Source: an uncultured Clostridia bacterium (GTDB taxonomy: Bacteria; Bacillota; Clostridia; Oscillospirales; CAG-272). From it: a stretch of DNA of 12,826 nt. A program made the translations under genes and the position numbers. This document shows, piece by piece, positions 1 through 7,124 of the stretch (positions within the stretch are counted from its first letter, which is position 1; every line of letters begins with the position of its first letter). The DNA lies in assembly GCA_937898155.1 (NCBI GenBank), contig CALEJO010000186.1, positions 1 to 12,826 on the forward strand, in the 5' to 3' direction. Under the pieces are notes generated by a model that ran no database searches, was not told the origin of the DNA, and was given only the letters and a program-made list of their open reading frames with translations.

Positions 1-5
1 CACAT
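1..5 (-). CDS. 5' tip of an unidentified minus-strand gene running off the window
   Basis: Only the first five bases of a probable gene are visible: an ATG read on the minus strand at positions 5 to 3, followed by TG. The support is a good Shine-Dalgarno stretch, AGAGGAG, at positions 15 to 9 directly upstream, in the short space downstream of the SP1 terminator. Nothing can be said about the product. No convincing promoter is seen between the SP1 terminator and this start; the inverted repeat at 64-86 is the only marked structure there. The call would fail if the reading frame closes soon after the window edge. Confidence 0.45.
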
Positions 6-63
6 CGTCTCCTCTTTATCTGTTTCGCTTTTCCTTTTTCTTTTCACCGGTTAACTTCTACTG

Positions 64-86
64 AACCACGCGACGATCGCGTGGTT
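64..86. repeat. Perfect 10-bp inverted repeat with a 3-base centre
   Basis: The arms AACCACGCGA (64-73) and TCGCGTGGTT (77-86) are perfect reverse complements around the bases CGA. The repeat lies between the SP1 terminator and the start of the leftmost gene, about 59 bases upstream of that ATG. In the plus direction it is followed by only TTTT, so it is at best a weak terminator there, and no plus-strand gene is seen to need one. In the minus direction no T-run follows. It could be an operator for the leftmost gene or a stem in its mRNA leader. Confidence 0.6.
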
Positions 87-96
87 TTCGGAATAC

Positions 97-131
97 AAAA
101 AAGCGCCGACCTCAAAAGAGGTCAGCGCTTT
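97..131 (-). terminator. Rho-independent terminator of SP1
   Basis: On the minus strand a stem of about 14 bp with one internal mismatch (arms at 130-118 and 113-101, closed further by 131/100) encloses a TTTT loop and runs into six T residues (102 to 97). It begins 23 bases after the SP1 stop codon. The GC-rich stem plus T-run is a textbook intrinsic terminator. Confidence 0.9.
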
Positions 132-153
132 GCTTTTCACTTATGATCAAAAA

Positions 154-3100
154 TCAAGCTTTTGCTTTCTTTTTCTTTGAAAGAATGATTCCGACTGCCG
201 CACCGCCTGCCGCAACTGCGGTTGCCGCACCGGCGACAATCCAAGTCGTTGCATTGCTCTTGGGCTCAACTTCTTCTGCCGCAAACACGCCAAACGTCTT
301 CGTGGTGAAGCTTGCCTTGCCGTCTGCGTAGGTAGAATCAAGTTTTGTCTTTGCGCCATCAGCAGCGACACTGTATACGCAAACATTCTTCGGTTTCGTT
401 GCAACAAAGTCGATATCAACAGCAACCGTGCCGTTCACAAGCTCGACACCGTCGAGTTTCATTTCCACGGATCCGACCGCCTTCGGAGAGATCGTGAGAA
501 CCACATCTTTGCCGGAAGCGATCGCTTCTTTGACCGCCGTTGCGTCAAACGTAGCGGTTGCACCCTCGCCGACAATGCGGATGGAACGACCATCGGCTTC
601 TGCCGCCTTGAACGCATCCGTCAGATCGACGCCGTTTTTCAGCAGATCCGCAAGGCTTCCCTTGTTCGCTTTCACGACCAAAACGCCGTCCACGATATCC
701 CAGCCGATCACAGGCGTATCATCACCCGTTGCCGTATAAACCGCTCTCACCGTAATGGTTTCCGCGGAGCTGAGAACGTAAGATTCCCAAGCGGCGGTGA
801 AGCCCTCTTTTGCGGGAATTGCGGGTTCTTCGATGGACTTCACGCCGTAAGCGTATTTCACTTCTTCGGTGGTACCGTCCTCGAAGGTGAAGATCACGGT
901 GTAAATCTTGGGCGTGTAAACCGCTTTGACAACCGTCACATCTTCCTTGTTGAGTTCATATTTTGCCCAAGCACCATTGTAGCCTTCTTTTGCTTTGACC
1001 GCAGGCTCTTTCACAGAGGAATCACCGAACGAATAAGCCACTTCGGTTCTCGTGCCATCTTCCTGTTCAAAGACCACTGTCATCGTGTTCGGGAGATATT
1101 TTGCATGAACGGTAAGAGAAGCTGCTTTGTTCAGCGCGTAGCTTTCCCACTCGCCATGATATCCGGCCTTCTCTGCCACTGCGGGCACTTTGATAGAGGT
1201 GTCGCCATATTGGTATTTGACAACAGTCTTATCGCCGTTCTCCTGAACGAAGATCACTTCATAAGTCATAGGCGTATAGATCGGTCTGACCGTGAAGGAT
1301 TCCATTCTGTTGAACTTCCAGCCATATGCTTCCCATTCCCCGGTATATCCGACCTTGGTATCGATGGAGGGCTCTTTGTTGGTGACGGTATAAATCGGAT
1401 CGCCGTAGGTATAAGTCACAACCGTTCTGCCGCGGAATTCCTGTTCAAAGTAGATGTAGAAGGTTTTTTTCGTATAGACGGGGTTGACTACGATCACGGA
1501 TTCTTTGTTCATTCTGGAAGTGAATGCTTCCCAAGCACCGTTATAACCGAATTTCTCTTTTACTGCGGGAGCACGAAGCGATGCAGCGCTGTCACCGAAT
1601 ATATAGGGGACTCTCGTGACGCTTCCATCTTCCTGCTTAAAGTCAATATAAAGAGTGGATTTGTCAGAATAACGTGCGATGACTTTCACCGTGCCGGAGG
1701 TATAGTCGAATCCGCTGAACGGAGTCTGGAGATCGCCGTTGATGAACCAAGCTTTCGAGTCAAAGCCGAATTTTTCGGGAACAGCGGGAATCTCCGATGC
1801 GCCAGGCGCACGACCATATTTATAACTAACAGTGGCAACGAGAGTGGTTCCATCCTCTTCATAGAAAGAGATGGTATAAGAAGAGTTATAGTAAACCGAC
1901 GTGTCTTCCGCGGGCATCACAGCGATCGTCGCGTCATCACCGTTTTCAAATTCCCAAGCGATCGAATCAAGTTCGGGAATCAAAGAAGTGATTTTGGCGA
2001 TTTCCGTTCCGGCGGGAACATAAGCATTGAACACCGTTCCGGCATCCGTCACGAATTCGAGCTCATAAAGATCGTCGAAATTCCACGTCATATCGAGAGA
2101 AGCGGAGACCATTTCGTCCATCTTGATGAACGTGCTGACGTCCTGCGTGACTCCGAGTGCCTTCAAAGCACGGTCGAGAATGGCTTTTGCCGTCACGCCC
2201 TTGTTCAGATCTGCGTGGAACGCGCCGTTTCCGACATAGTAATCCGCGATAGGCGAAGTGTTGTCAGGGAGACGCTGCAAGAAAGCGATAAATTTCGTGC
2301 GGACCTGTTCCGCGACTGTCGCTTTTTTATTGATCAAGGAAACGATATCGTCTCTTCCCGCCGCCGTCAGAACCGTTTTCAAGTCATCAACGGTAAGGGC
2401 TTCCATCATAGCAACGGCTTCATTGACCGTTCCGTTCATGAGGTTCAGCAACTTGCTCTTCAAAGAATCCGAAACTCTCGCCGAATCCAAAGCTTTCGTG
2501 ATCAGATTCGAGATAATGCTCGGGATCGTCGCGTCGATCACCGCGCTGGAGCCGATGGGATCGACCGAATAGGTCAAATACCGCGGGACATACTCATTAA
2601 TCTTCGCCAAAGAAGCGTCTTCGCCATATAAGCCGATAGTCAGCCCGACACGGAGATCGTCCACAGACGGATCATCAAATTCCGCAACGAGCTCATATGT
2701 AACAATGGTTCTCGAAGCAATTGCGCTCATCAATGCACCATCATCGGCCGGAAGTCCCTTCAAAATCGCGGTTTCAAATGCCGCGGGGGATATCTTCCAG
2801 TTCGGAAAAACAGAATCGCCATTCACAGTGATATCATTTGCGCTGCTAAGCACATCGATAACCACAGTCATAACGATGTCTTGGAACTCGCCCATATTCA
2901 TTATATTGACCGCTTCGCCCATATTACTGAAGCATTTGAGCAAGCTTCTGAAGCCGAGTGCGCTATAAATTTCAGCAGGCGTTACCCCCACAATTTGAGG
3001 CTCCGTCCAACCAGCTTCCATTAATCTATTCTCGACCTCTTCCAAATTCATATAGGATTTAAGCGTCGCAAATTTCGAACCGAACAAGTTCTGCACTTTT

Positions 3101-3474
3101 TCAAGCGAAATATTTCTTTCGAGAATTGCGGACGGGAAAATATCCAAGATCTGATCCAAGGAAGCCACGTCCATCACCGCGTCCGAAGCGATAACACCGA
3201 CGATACCGTTCAAACGATAAGCATCAATCACTTCGTTCGGAAGCATATCGCGCAGATCCTGCTTGGTTAAGCTGCGGGTTTCCAGAATATCCGCGATTTC
3301 TTCTGCCGAGAATTCGACAGTAATCATCTTGGATGCATCGTCAAAATGGATGTCAACCATATCGGAACCGCCGAATCCGAACATTTCCGCAAAGACGCTG
3401 AACGCCATCGTGCTGAACATCAGCATGACCGCCAACAGCAATGCGAGCAACTTGGTTGAGAATTTTTTGCTCAT
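154..3474 (-). CDS. SP1: large membrane-anchored surface protein with InlB-like repeats
   Basis: This 1,106-residue protein is predicted to be exported and held in the membrane. Residues 1-29 form a signal peptide (basic MSKK start, long hydrophobic core, VFA cleavage site). Residues 30 to about 510 form a mostly helical region I do not recognise. Residues about 532-914 hold six tandem repeats of 57-73 residues, each with a YxVxFxxEDGT-like strand, a YxYGD turn, PAVxxKxGYxGxWExY, and a closing TVxAVYTP. They resemble the Listeria-Bacteroides (InlB B) repeat family, although the usual F-x-GW is replaced by GYxGxWExY. A beta-rich domain (about 925-1065) shares a pattern with SP2. A helix at about 1078-1098 and the tail KKKKAKA end the protein; no LPXTG motif is present. 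The start at 3474 is preferred because it gives a clean signal peptide; CGAGAG at 3490-3485 is a weak, rather distant ribosome site. It has its own promoter (3563-3591). The ligand and role are unknown; adhesion or envelope structure is inferred. Confidence 0.9.
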   Translation of the reverse strand: MSKKFSTKLLALLLAVMLMFSTMAFSVFAEMFGFGGSDMVDIHFDDASKMITVEFSAEEIADILETRSLTKQDLRDMLPNEVIDAYRLNGIVGVIASDAVMDVASLDQILDIFPSAILERNISLEKVQNLFGSKFATLKSYMNLEEVENRLMEAGWTEPQIVGVTPAEIYSALGFRSLLKCFSNMGEAVNIMNMGEFQDIVMTVVIDVLSSANDITVNGDSVFPNWKISPAAFETAILKGLPADDGALMSAIASRTIVTYELVAEFDDPSVDDLRVGLTIGLYGEDASLAKINEYVPRYLTYSVDPIGSSAVIDATIPSIISNLITKALDSARVSDSLKSKLLNLMNGTVNEAVAMMEALTVDDLKTVLTAAGRDDIVSLINKKATVAEQVRTKFIAFLQRLPDNTSPIADYYVGNGAFHADLNKGVTAKAILDRALKALGVTQDVSTFIKMDEMVSASLDMTWNFDDLYELEFVTDAGTVFNAYVPAGTEIAKITSLIPELDSIAWEFENGDDATIAVMPAEDTSVYYNSSYTISFYEEDGTTLVATVSYKYGRAPGASEIPAVPEKFGFDSKAWFINGDLQTPFSGFDYTSGTVKVIARYSDKSTLYIDFKQEDGSVTRVPYIFGDSAASLRAPAVKEKFGYNGAWEAFTSRMNKESVIVVNPVYTKKTFYIYFEQEFRGRTVVTYTYGDPIYTVTNKEPSIDTKVGYTGEWEAYGWKFNRMESFTVRPIYTPMTYEVIFVQENGDKTVVKYQYGDTSIKVPAVAEKAGYHGEWESYALNKAASLTVHAKYLPNTMTVVFEQEDGTRTEVAYSFGDSSVKEPAVKAKEGYNGAWAKYELNKEDVTVVKAVYTPKIYTVIFTFEDGTTEEVKYAYGVKSIEEPAIPAKEGFTAAWESYVLSSAETITVRAVYTATGDDTPVIGWDIVDGVLVVKANKGSLADLLKNGVDLTDAFKAAEADGRSIRIVGEGATATFDATAVKEAIASGKDVVLTISPKAVGSVEMKLDGVELVNGTVAVDIDFVATKPKNVCVYSVAADGAKTKLDSTYADGKASFTTKTFGVFAAEEVEPKSNATTWIVAGAATAVAAGGAAVGIILSKKKKAKA
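733..1881 (-). repeat. Region coding six tandem InlB-like repeats of SP1
   Basis: This stretch codes SP1 residues about 532-914, six consecutive units of 57-73 residues. The last five align well (shared GYxGxW or GFxAxW core, YGD turn, VYTP-like end); the first is longer and more divergent. The similarity is at the protein level, with the DNA of neighbouring units clearly diverged, so the array is old rather than freshly duplicated. A further, poorer unit may lie just N-terminal (residues about 470-530). Confidence 0.75.
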
Positions 3475-3530
3475 AAGAATAACACTCTCGCTTTCTTCTC
3501 TTAATTTAATTGACTTTATGTGAACAAGTA

Positions 3531-3562
3531 GGCATAAAAACACCTATAGTTCTCTTTATGCC
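3531..3562. repeat. 32-base near-palindrome over the predicted SP1 transcription start
   Basis: The outer arms GGCATAAA (3531-3538) and TTTATGCC (3555-3562) are perfect inverted copies, and the centre CTATAG (3544-3549) is also palindromic and exactly centred; 13 of 16 positions pair in total. It starts immediately downstream of the SP1 -10 box (3563-3568). The expected transcription start (near 3556) falls inside one arm, so the RNA would lack part of the hairpin. That suits a DNA operator bound by a dimeric regulator better than an RNA element; this reading is an inference. Confidence 0.7.
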
Positions 3563-3591
3563 AGTATAGCACAAAAAATGGGGTTTGTCAA
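3563..3591 (-). promoter_or_regulatory. Sigma-A type promoter of SP1
   Basis: On the minus strand a perfect -35 box TTGACA (3591-3586) is followed by a 17-base spacer and the -10 box TATACT (3568-3563), five of six matches to TATAAT. The predicted start near 3556 leaves a leader of about 80 bases before the SP1 ATG. The -35 box is also part of the 3' arm of the SP2 terminator. Confidence 0.88.
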
Positions 3592-3627
3592 CACAAAATA
3601 CGATTTTTTTATTTGACAGACCCCATT
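3573..3627 (-). terminator. Rho-independent terminator of SP2, overlapping the SP1 promoter
   Basis: On the minus strand the 15-base arms AATGGGGTCTGTCAA (3627-3613) and TTGACAAACCCCATT (3591-3577) pair at 14 of 15 positions around a 21-base AT-rich loop, which can partly pair itself. The 3' arm runs directly into six T residues (3578-3573). It lies about 60 bases after the SP2 stop. The 3' arm contains the SP1 -35 box, and the T-run lies within the SP1 promoter spacer. Confidence 0.8.
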
Positions 3628-3639
3628 ATTTTTCGTTTC

Positions 3640-3673
3640 AATGTTGAAATATCTAAAACTTCATTTCAACATT
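3640..3673. repeat. 11-bp perfect inverted repeat just after SP2
   Basis: The arms AATGTTGAAAT (3640-3650) and ATTTCAACATT (3663-3673) are separated by 12 bases and start 14 bases past the SP2 stop codon. No T-run follows on the minus strand, so it is not itself a standard terminator. It may act as a 3' mRNA-stabilising stem ahead of the terminator at 3573-3627, or as a protein-binding site. Half-site TTTCAA occurs again at 3636-3641. Confidence 0.6.
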
Positions 3674-3686
3674 TCGCTTTTCCTTT

Positions 3687-6600
3687 TTATTTTTGCTTTT
3701 TCCCGAACCATTTCACGAAGCGATAGCGGATCGTGTCAAATAACTGCGCGATCTTGTCTCCGCGATGGCGCCCGGTTTTATAAGCATCCGGCTTTTGCTG
3801 AGCCGACTTCGCTTTTTTGCGCCGACGGAACACGATGAGGAAAATCACGGCGCCGATCGCGAGGATTACACCTCCGCCGATCAGGAAAAGGTTGATCGGC
3901 GTATAGGTCGTATAAGGAGATTGTTGATAGTCCGAAGAAGCAAGCGGTGTCGCGGTGAACGTCCCGTAATAGTCCGCATTGCCGATCACGGTCGTGATCA
4001 CCGCGGGTGTCCAACCGGAGAATGTGAAGGTCTCCTCATCGGTCGCAGCCTTGGTCGGCTCCGGCGGCATCTCGATGGTCTCGCCCGGCAGATACCGTCC
4101 CGTAAAATAGAGCGCGCCGTCCACGTAGAAGTTGATCACGCACTTTCCTTTTTCATCAGGGTCGAATTCCATTAGCGAAAAGCCGATCTCGTCGCCGCTC
4201 GTCAAAAATACGGCGTTGCCGTCTGCCATATAGACGGCGCATTCCTCGTAAGTCGTCTGACCTTCGATGCGAAGCGCCGCGTAGCCGCGATACGATTTGC
4301 CTTCTTCCGGCACAAACGGGAAGGAAATGCTCGTTCCCTCGGCATGGATCGTCCGTCCGTCCGCCATGAGAATCCATTCGCAGGAAAATTCCGCGCCCAC
4401 CGTCATACCGAAGCTGACAGAAGCCGTCAGCGCGGCATTTTGCGGCAGTGCGGCGACCGCTTCCGCGGGAAGCTCCACGTTCACGCCGTTTGAGAACGTC
4501 AGAGCAATGTCGCAGCCCTTACCGAACGCTTCCGAAATCAGATAGGAAAGATCGAATTCGGTGACACCCGACGGCACCGAGACGGTGAATGCCGTGCGCG
4601 TTGCCATGACGGAGAGCCCGCCCGTTCCGCCCTTGCGGACCGGCACGAGCCACATGGGACGTAGGATCGCCGTATAGGTCGCGTCGCCCGTGACGGCGGA
4701 AATCTCGCGGTCCCATCCGTCAAATACGAAATATTGCGTGTCCGTCGGCTCGACAACCGACGCCGGATCGCAGGGACATTCCGGCATCGCGCCGTAAACC
4801 GCCTCGGTTTTGAACGACTGCGTGCCGATCACCCATTCCACCGTATAGGTCTTCGGCGTTTCCCGATAGACCGCGCGATAGATGGCATCCTTGAACGCCG
4901 GCACCACTTCCCGATCCCAGCCGGCAAACGTATACGTCGCCGCCTCATCGTCGGGCTTTGAGCAATCGCCCGTGCAGGTCGGCGTCACGCCGTAAGCAAC
5001 GTTCGTAATGTAGCGTCCGAGCGCCGTATCCCACGTGATCTGATACGTTTTGGCGCCGGTCGTGAATTTCGGATAAACCGTAATATTTTCTTTGACTTCG
5101 CTGAAATTGACAGGCGTGCCGTCGATCGTCACCCAGCCCACGAAGGTATAGGAAATCTTGTCGTCCATCGGGACCGGCGGTTTCACGTTTTGCACGTCGC
5201 TCAGCGATTTCATCGTGACGCTTTTGAGAAGCGTTCCGTCGTTATTCAAAAACGTGACGATCGGATCCTGATGCGTTTCGCCCGGGGAAAACACTTTCGT
5301 AAGGCCGGACGTGACGCGGATCGAGCACGGACGAGCTGTGCGGCTCGTCAGCGTTCCCCCGTCCACCTCCGCCATCAATGCCCGCATCGTAGCGGACGGA
5401 TTCGGCACGGTCGGTTCGGCTCCGGGCGCCGCGACGGTCGCCGGTTTTTCCGGCTCCGGCACGACGGGCGTCGGTGCGGTCGGCTCCGCGACTTCTTTCG
5501 GCTTCACCGGCGCGTAAACGGTCGGCGAAGGATAGACCGGAACGACGAGATCGGTCGGATTTTCCACTACGGTAACCGGATCCGGCCATAAGAGCCCTTC
5601 CGGAGAAGCAGCGTTGGTATCCGTTATTTCGAGATCGTCTTCCAGCGCGTCCCCATACGTGCGTGCCGGGCAGTCGCGGTAAGCGGAGAACGAGAGATTC
5701 AGGTTCACGCCCGCGCCGTCATCGAGAGACGCCGTGATCACGTGCAGGTGCGCAACGAACTGGCAATAGCGGTCGTATTTTTCCTCCGTGCGGAGGACGC
5801 TTTTCACGCCGTTGTTTTGGAAAAGCGAGTTGAGACTCGAATACAACTTGCTGAAATTGAGTAGCAAATCTGCGTAATTATTCTGATACCAGATGAATTT
5901 TTGTTCTTCTTTTTCGCACGAGGAATATTCCGAAAGAAGCGCGATCAGCGCGTCCGTCGAGCCCCTCGCGTTCACCATATCTTGATGGCTGACGTTGAAA
6001 TACGCTTCCAGATCGCTTTGATGGTTCAGAACCGTCGCCACCGTGCCGCCCGTCAGCGTGCCATACATCGAATGTCCCGCTGAGGATGTACGGAAAATAT
6101 TGGACATGATTTGGAGTTTTTTTCGGCACGAATCCACTGCGACATCGTATTCCGCTTTCGCTTTCAGATAATTTTCATAAGCGATGAGCGCCTCGGCATT
6201 TTCTTTTTTCGCCTTCTCGTATTCGATCATGTCGGCGTTATATTTCTCGACCGCCTTCAAAAACGCCTCGTATTCTCCCTGCTTCTTCTCATAAGTGTCG
6301 AGGTATGCTTTTTCTTTCTCATTCAGAAAGCGGTCTGCCTTGATAAGCTGATCTACCCGTTTTGCGACCTGATAGGAGCGGTAAGCGCCGACAAGCGTTT
6401 CATATTCCTTCACTTTCTCGCGATAAGCGTTATATGTTTTGAGGTCTTTTTCATATTGCGCCGTCGCTTCGAGATATTTTTGGTAGTCTTCCGCGGCTTT
6501 CCGATAGATTGCGAGTCTCGATTCATATGACGTCTGCTCGCCCTTTGCCGCAACGGCATCGTCGTAAGCGCGATTCACGATCCCCTGCGCCGCCGCCAGC

Positions 6601-7103
6601 GAAAGCATCAGGTCCGCATAATATCTGATCTGCACGGAATGGGACGTATTCGCGTCCATATTTTGAAACGTGCCGACATAGCTTCCGCTCTGTTGCGTCA
6701 GAGACACCTGCTGACCTTCGCAAAAAGCCGCTTCGGGAATCCACGTAACGGTCATACCATTGACGGCGGAATACGAATATGTCGTCGCATTTACCGTCAG
6801 TTCTGTTCCGGCGCCGGAGAGCGTGACCTTTCCGTCGGGGATCTGCGTGCTGTAAGTCAGCGTCAGCGAATCGAAAAGAGAAAGATACTGCTTTTCCGCG
6901 TCACTGCACACGGCACCGCAAATGCTTGCGATTAGGTCTTCGGGGCGGATCGATTGCACGTTCAGTTGCGATCCGTTCGCTTCAAAGTGCAGATTGACCG
7001 ACGAAGCGTCGGCGAGCACCGTTCCGCAAAAAGTGCCGAGGCAAAGCACAAGACAGAGTGCGCAGAGCAACACTCTTTTTCCTTTTTGAAATTGTTTCAT
7101 CAT
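3687..7103 (-). CDS. SP2: membrane-anchored surface protein with coiled coil, proline-rich segment and InlB-like repeats
   Basis: This protein has 1,138 residues. Residues 1-31 are a signal peptide (KGKR, hydrophobic core, VLA cleavage site). A beta-like head (32-160) is unrecognised. Residues about 170-330 are a charged, tyrosine- and alanine-rich coiled coil. A mixed domain (331-500) leads to a proline-rich stretch (about 508-570). Repeat-like units follow at about 615-680, 686-747 and 752-813, with FVGW, FAGW and FDGW cores typical of the Listeria-Bacteroides repeat. A beta domain (about 838-980) matches the one in SP1, then a fourth unit follows (about 987-1050, FSGW). A membrane helix (1071-1092), RRRKK and a 40-residue basic cytoplasmic tail end it; there is no LPXTG. 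The start has AGGGA six bases upstream (7114-7110); a second ATG follows at once and could also serve. The gene begins 21 bases after uppS, probably on the same transcript. An adhesin or envelope stalk is inferred; the ligand is unknown. Confidence 0.9.
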   Translation of the reverse strand: MMKQFQKGKRVLLCALCLVLCLGTFCGTVLADASSVNLHFEANGSQLNVQSIRPEDLIASICGAVCSDAEKQYLSLFDSLTLTYSTQIPDGKVTLSGAGTELTVNATTYSYSAVNGMTVTWIPEAAFCEGQQVSLTQQSGSYVGTFQNMDANTSHSVQIRYYADLMLSLAAAQGIVNRAYDDAVAAKGEQTSYESRLAIYRKAAEDYQKYLEATAQYEKDLKTYNAYREKVKEYETLVGAYRSYQVAKRVDQLIKADRFLNEKEKAYLDTYEKKQGEYEAFLKAVEKYNADMIEYEKAKKENAEALIAYENYLKAKAEYDVAVDSCRKKLQIMSNIFRTSSAGHSMYGTLTGGTVATVLNHQSDLEAYFNVSHQDMVNARGSTDALIALLSEYSSCEKEEQKFIWYQNNYADLLLNFSKLYSSLNSLFQNNGVKSVLRTEEKYDRYCQFVAHLHVITASLDDGAGVNLNLSFSAYRDCPARTYGDALEDDLEITDTNAASPEGLLWPDPVTVVENPTDLVVPVYPSPTVYAPVKPKEVAEPTAPTPVVPEPEKPATVAAPGAEPTVPNPSATMRALMAEVDGGTLTSRTARPCSIRVTSGLTKVFSPGETHQDPIVTFLNNDGTLLKSVTMKSLSDVQNVKPPVPMDDKISYTFVGWVTIDGTPVNFSEVKENITVYPKFTTGAKTYQITWDTALGRYITNVAYGVTPTCTGDCSKPDDEAATYTFAGWDREVVPAFKDAIYRAVYRETPKTYTVEWVIGTQSFKTEAVYGAMPECPCDPASVVEPTDTQYFVFDGWDREISAVTGDATYTAILRPMWLVPVRKGGTGGLSVMATRTAFTVSVPSGVTEFDLSYLISEAFGKGCDIALTFSNGVNVELPAEAVAALPQNAALTASVSFGMTVGAEFSCEWILMADGRTIHAEGTSISFPFVPEEGKSYRGYAALRIEGQTTYEECAVYMADGNAVFLTSGDEIGFSLMEFDPDEKGKCVINFYVDGALYFTGRYLPGETIEMPPEPTKAATDEETFTFSGWTPAVITTVIGNADYYGTFTATPLASSDYQQSPYTTYTPINLFLIGGGVILAIGAVIFLIVFRRRKKAKSAQQKPDAYKTGRHRGDKIAQLFDTIRYRFVKWFGKKQK

Positions 7104-7124
7104 CGCATTTCCCTTTCCGACGTC

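Noticed and set aside
733..1881. CRISPR array or recent DNA-level tandem duplication
   Set aside because: The periodicity is about 180 bases, in frame, and visible only at the protein level; there are no short identical repeats with spacers.
1105..2631. Plus-strand open frame of 508 codons opposite SP1
   Set aside because: It lies wholly antisense to a clearly coding gene with signal peptide, repeats and anchor. Its translation is rich in Arg, His, Ile and Phe without recognisable motifs, and there is no fitting promoter.
3475..3543. Longer SP1 start at 3543
   Set aside because: It would place 23 extra residues before a normal signal peptide, has no ribosome site, and lies inside the near-palindrome about 12 bases from the predicted transcription start.
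3613..3641. Plus-strand TTGACA at 3613-3618 as a promoter
   Set aside because: The spacing-matched -10 region reads TTTCAA, and no plus-strand gene follows. The box exists because it is the mirror arm of the SP2 terminator stem.
154..7103. Sortase (LPXTG-type) anchoring of SP1 or SP2
   Set aside because: No LPXTG-like motif precedes either C-terminal helix. SP1 reads EPKSNATTW and SP2 reads TTYTPINLF before the helix, so a plain membrane anchor is the better reading.
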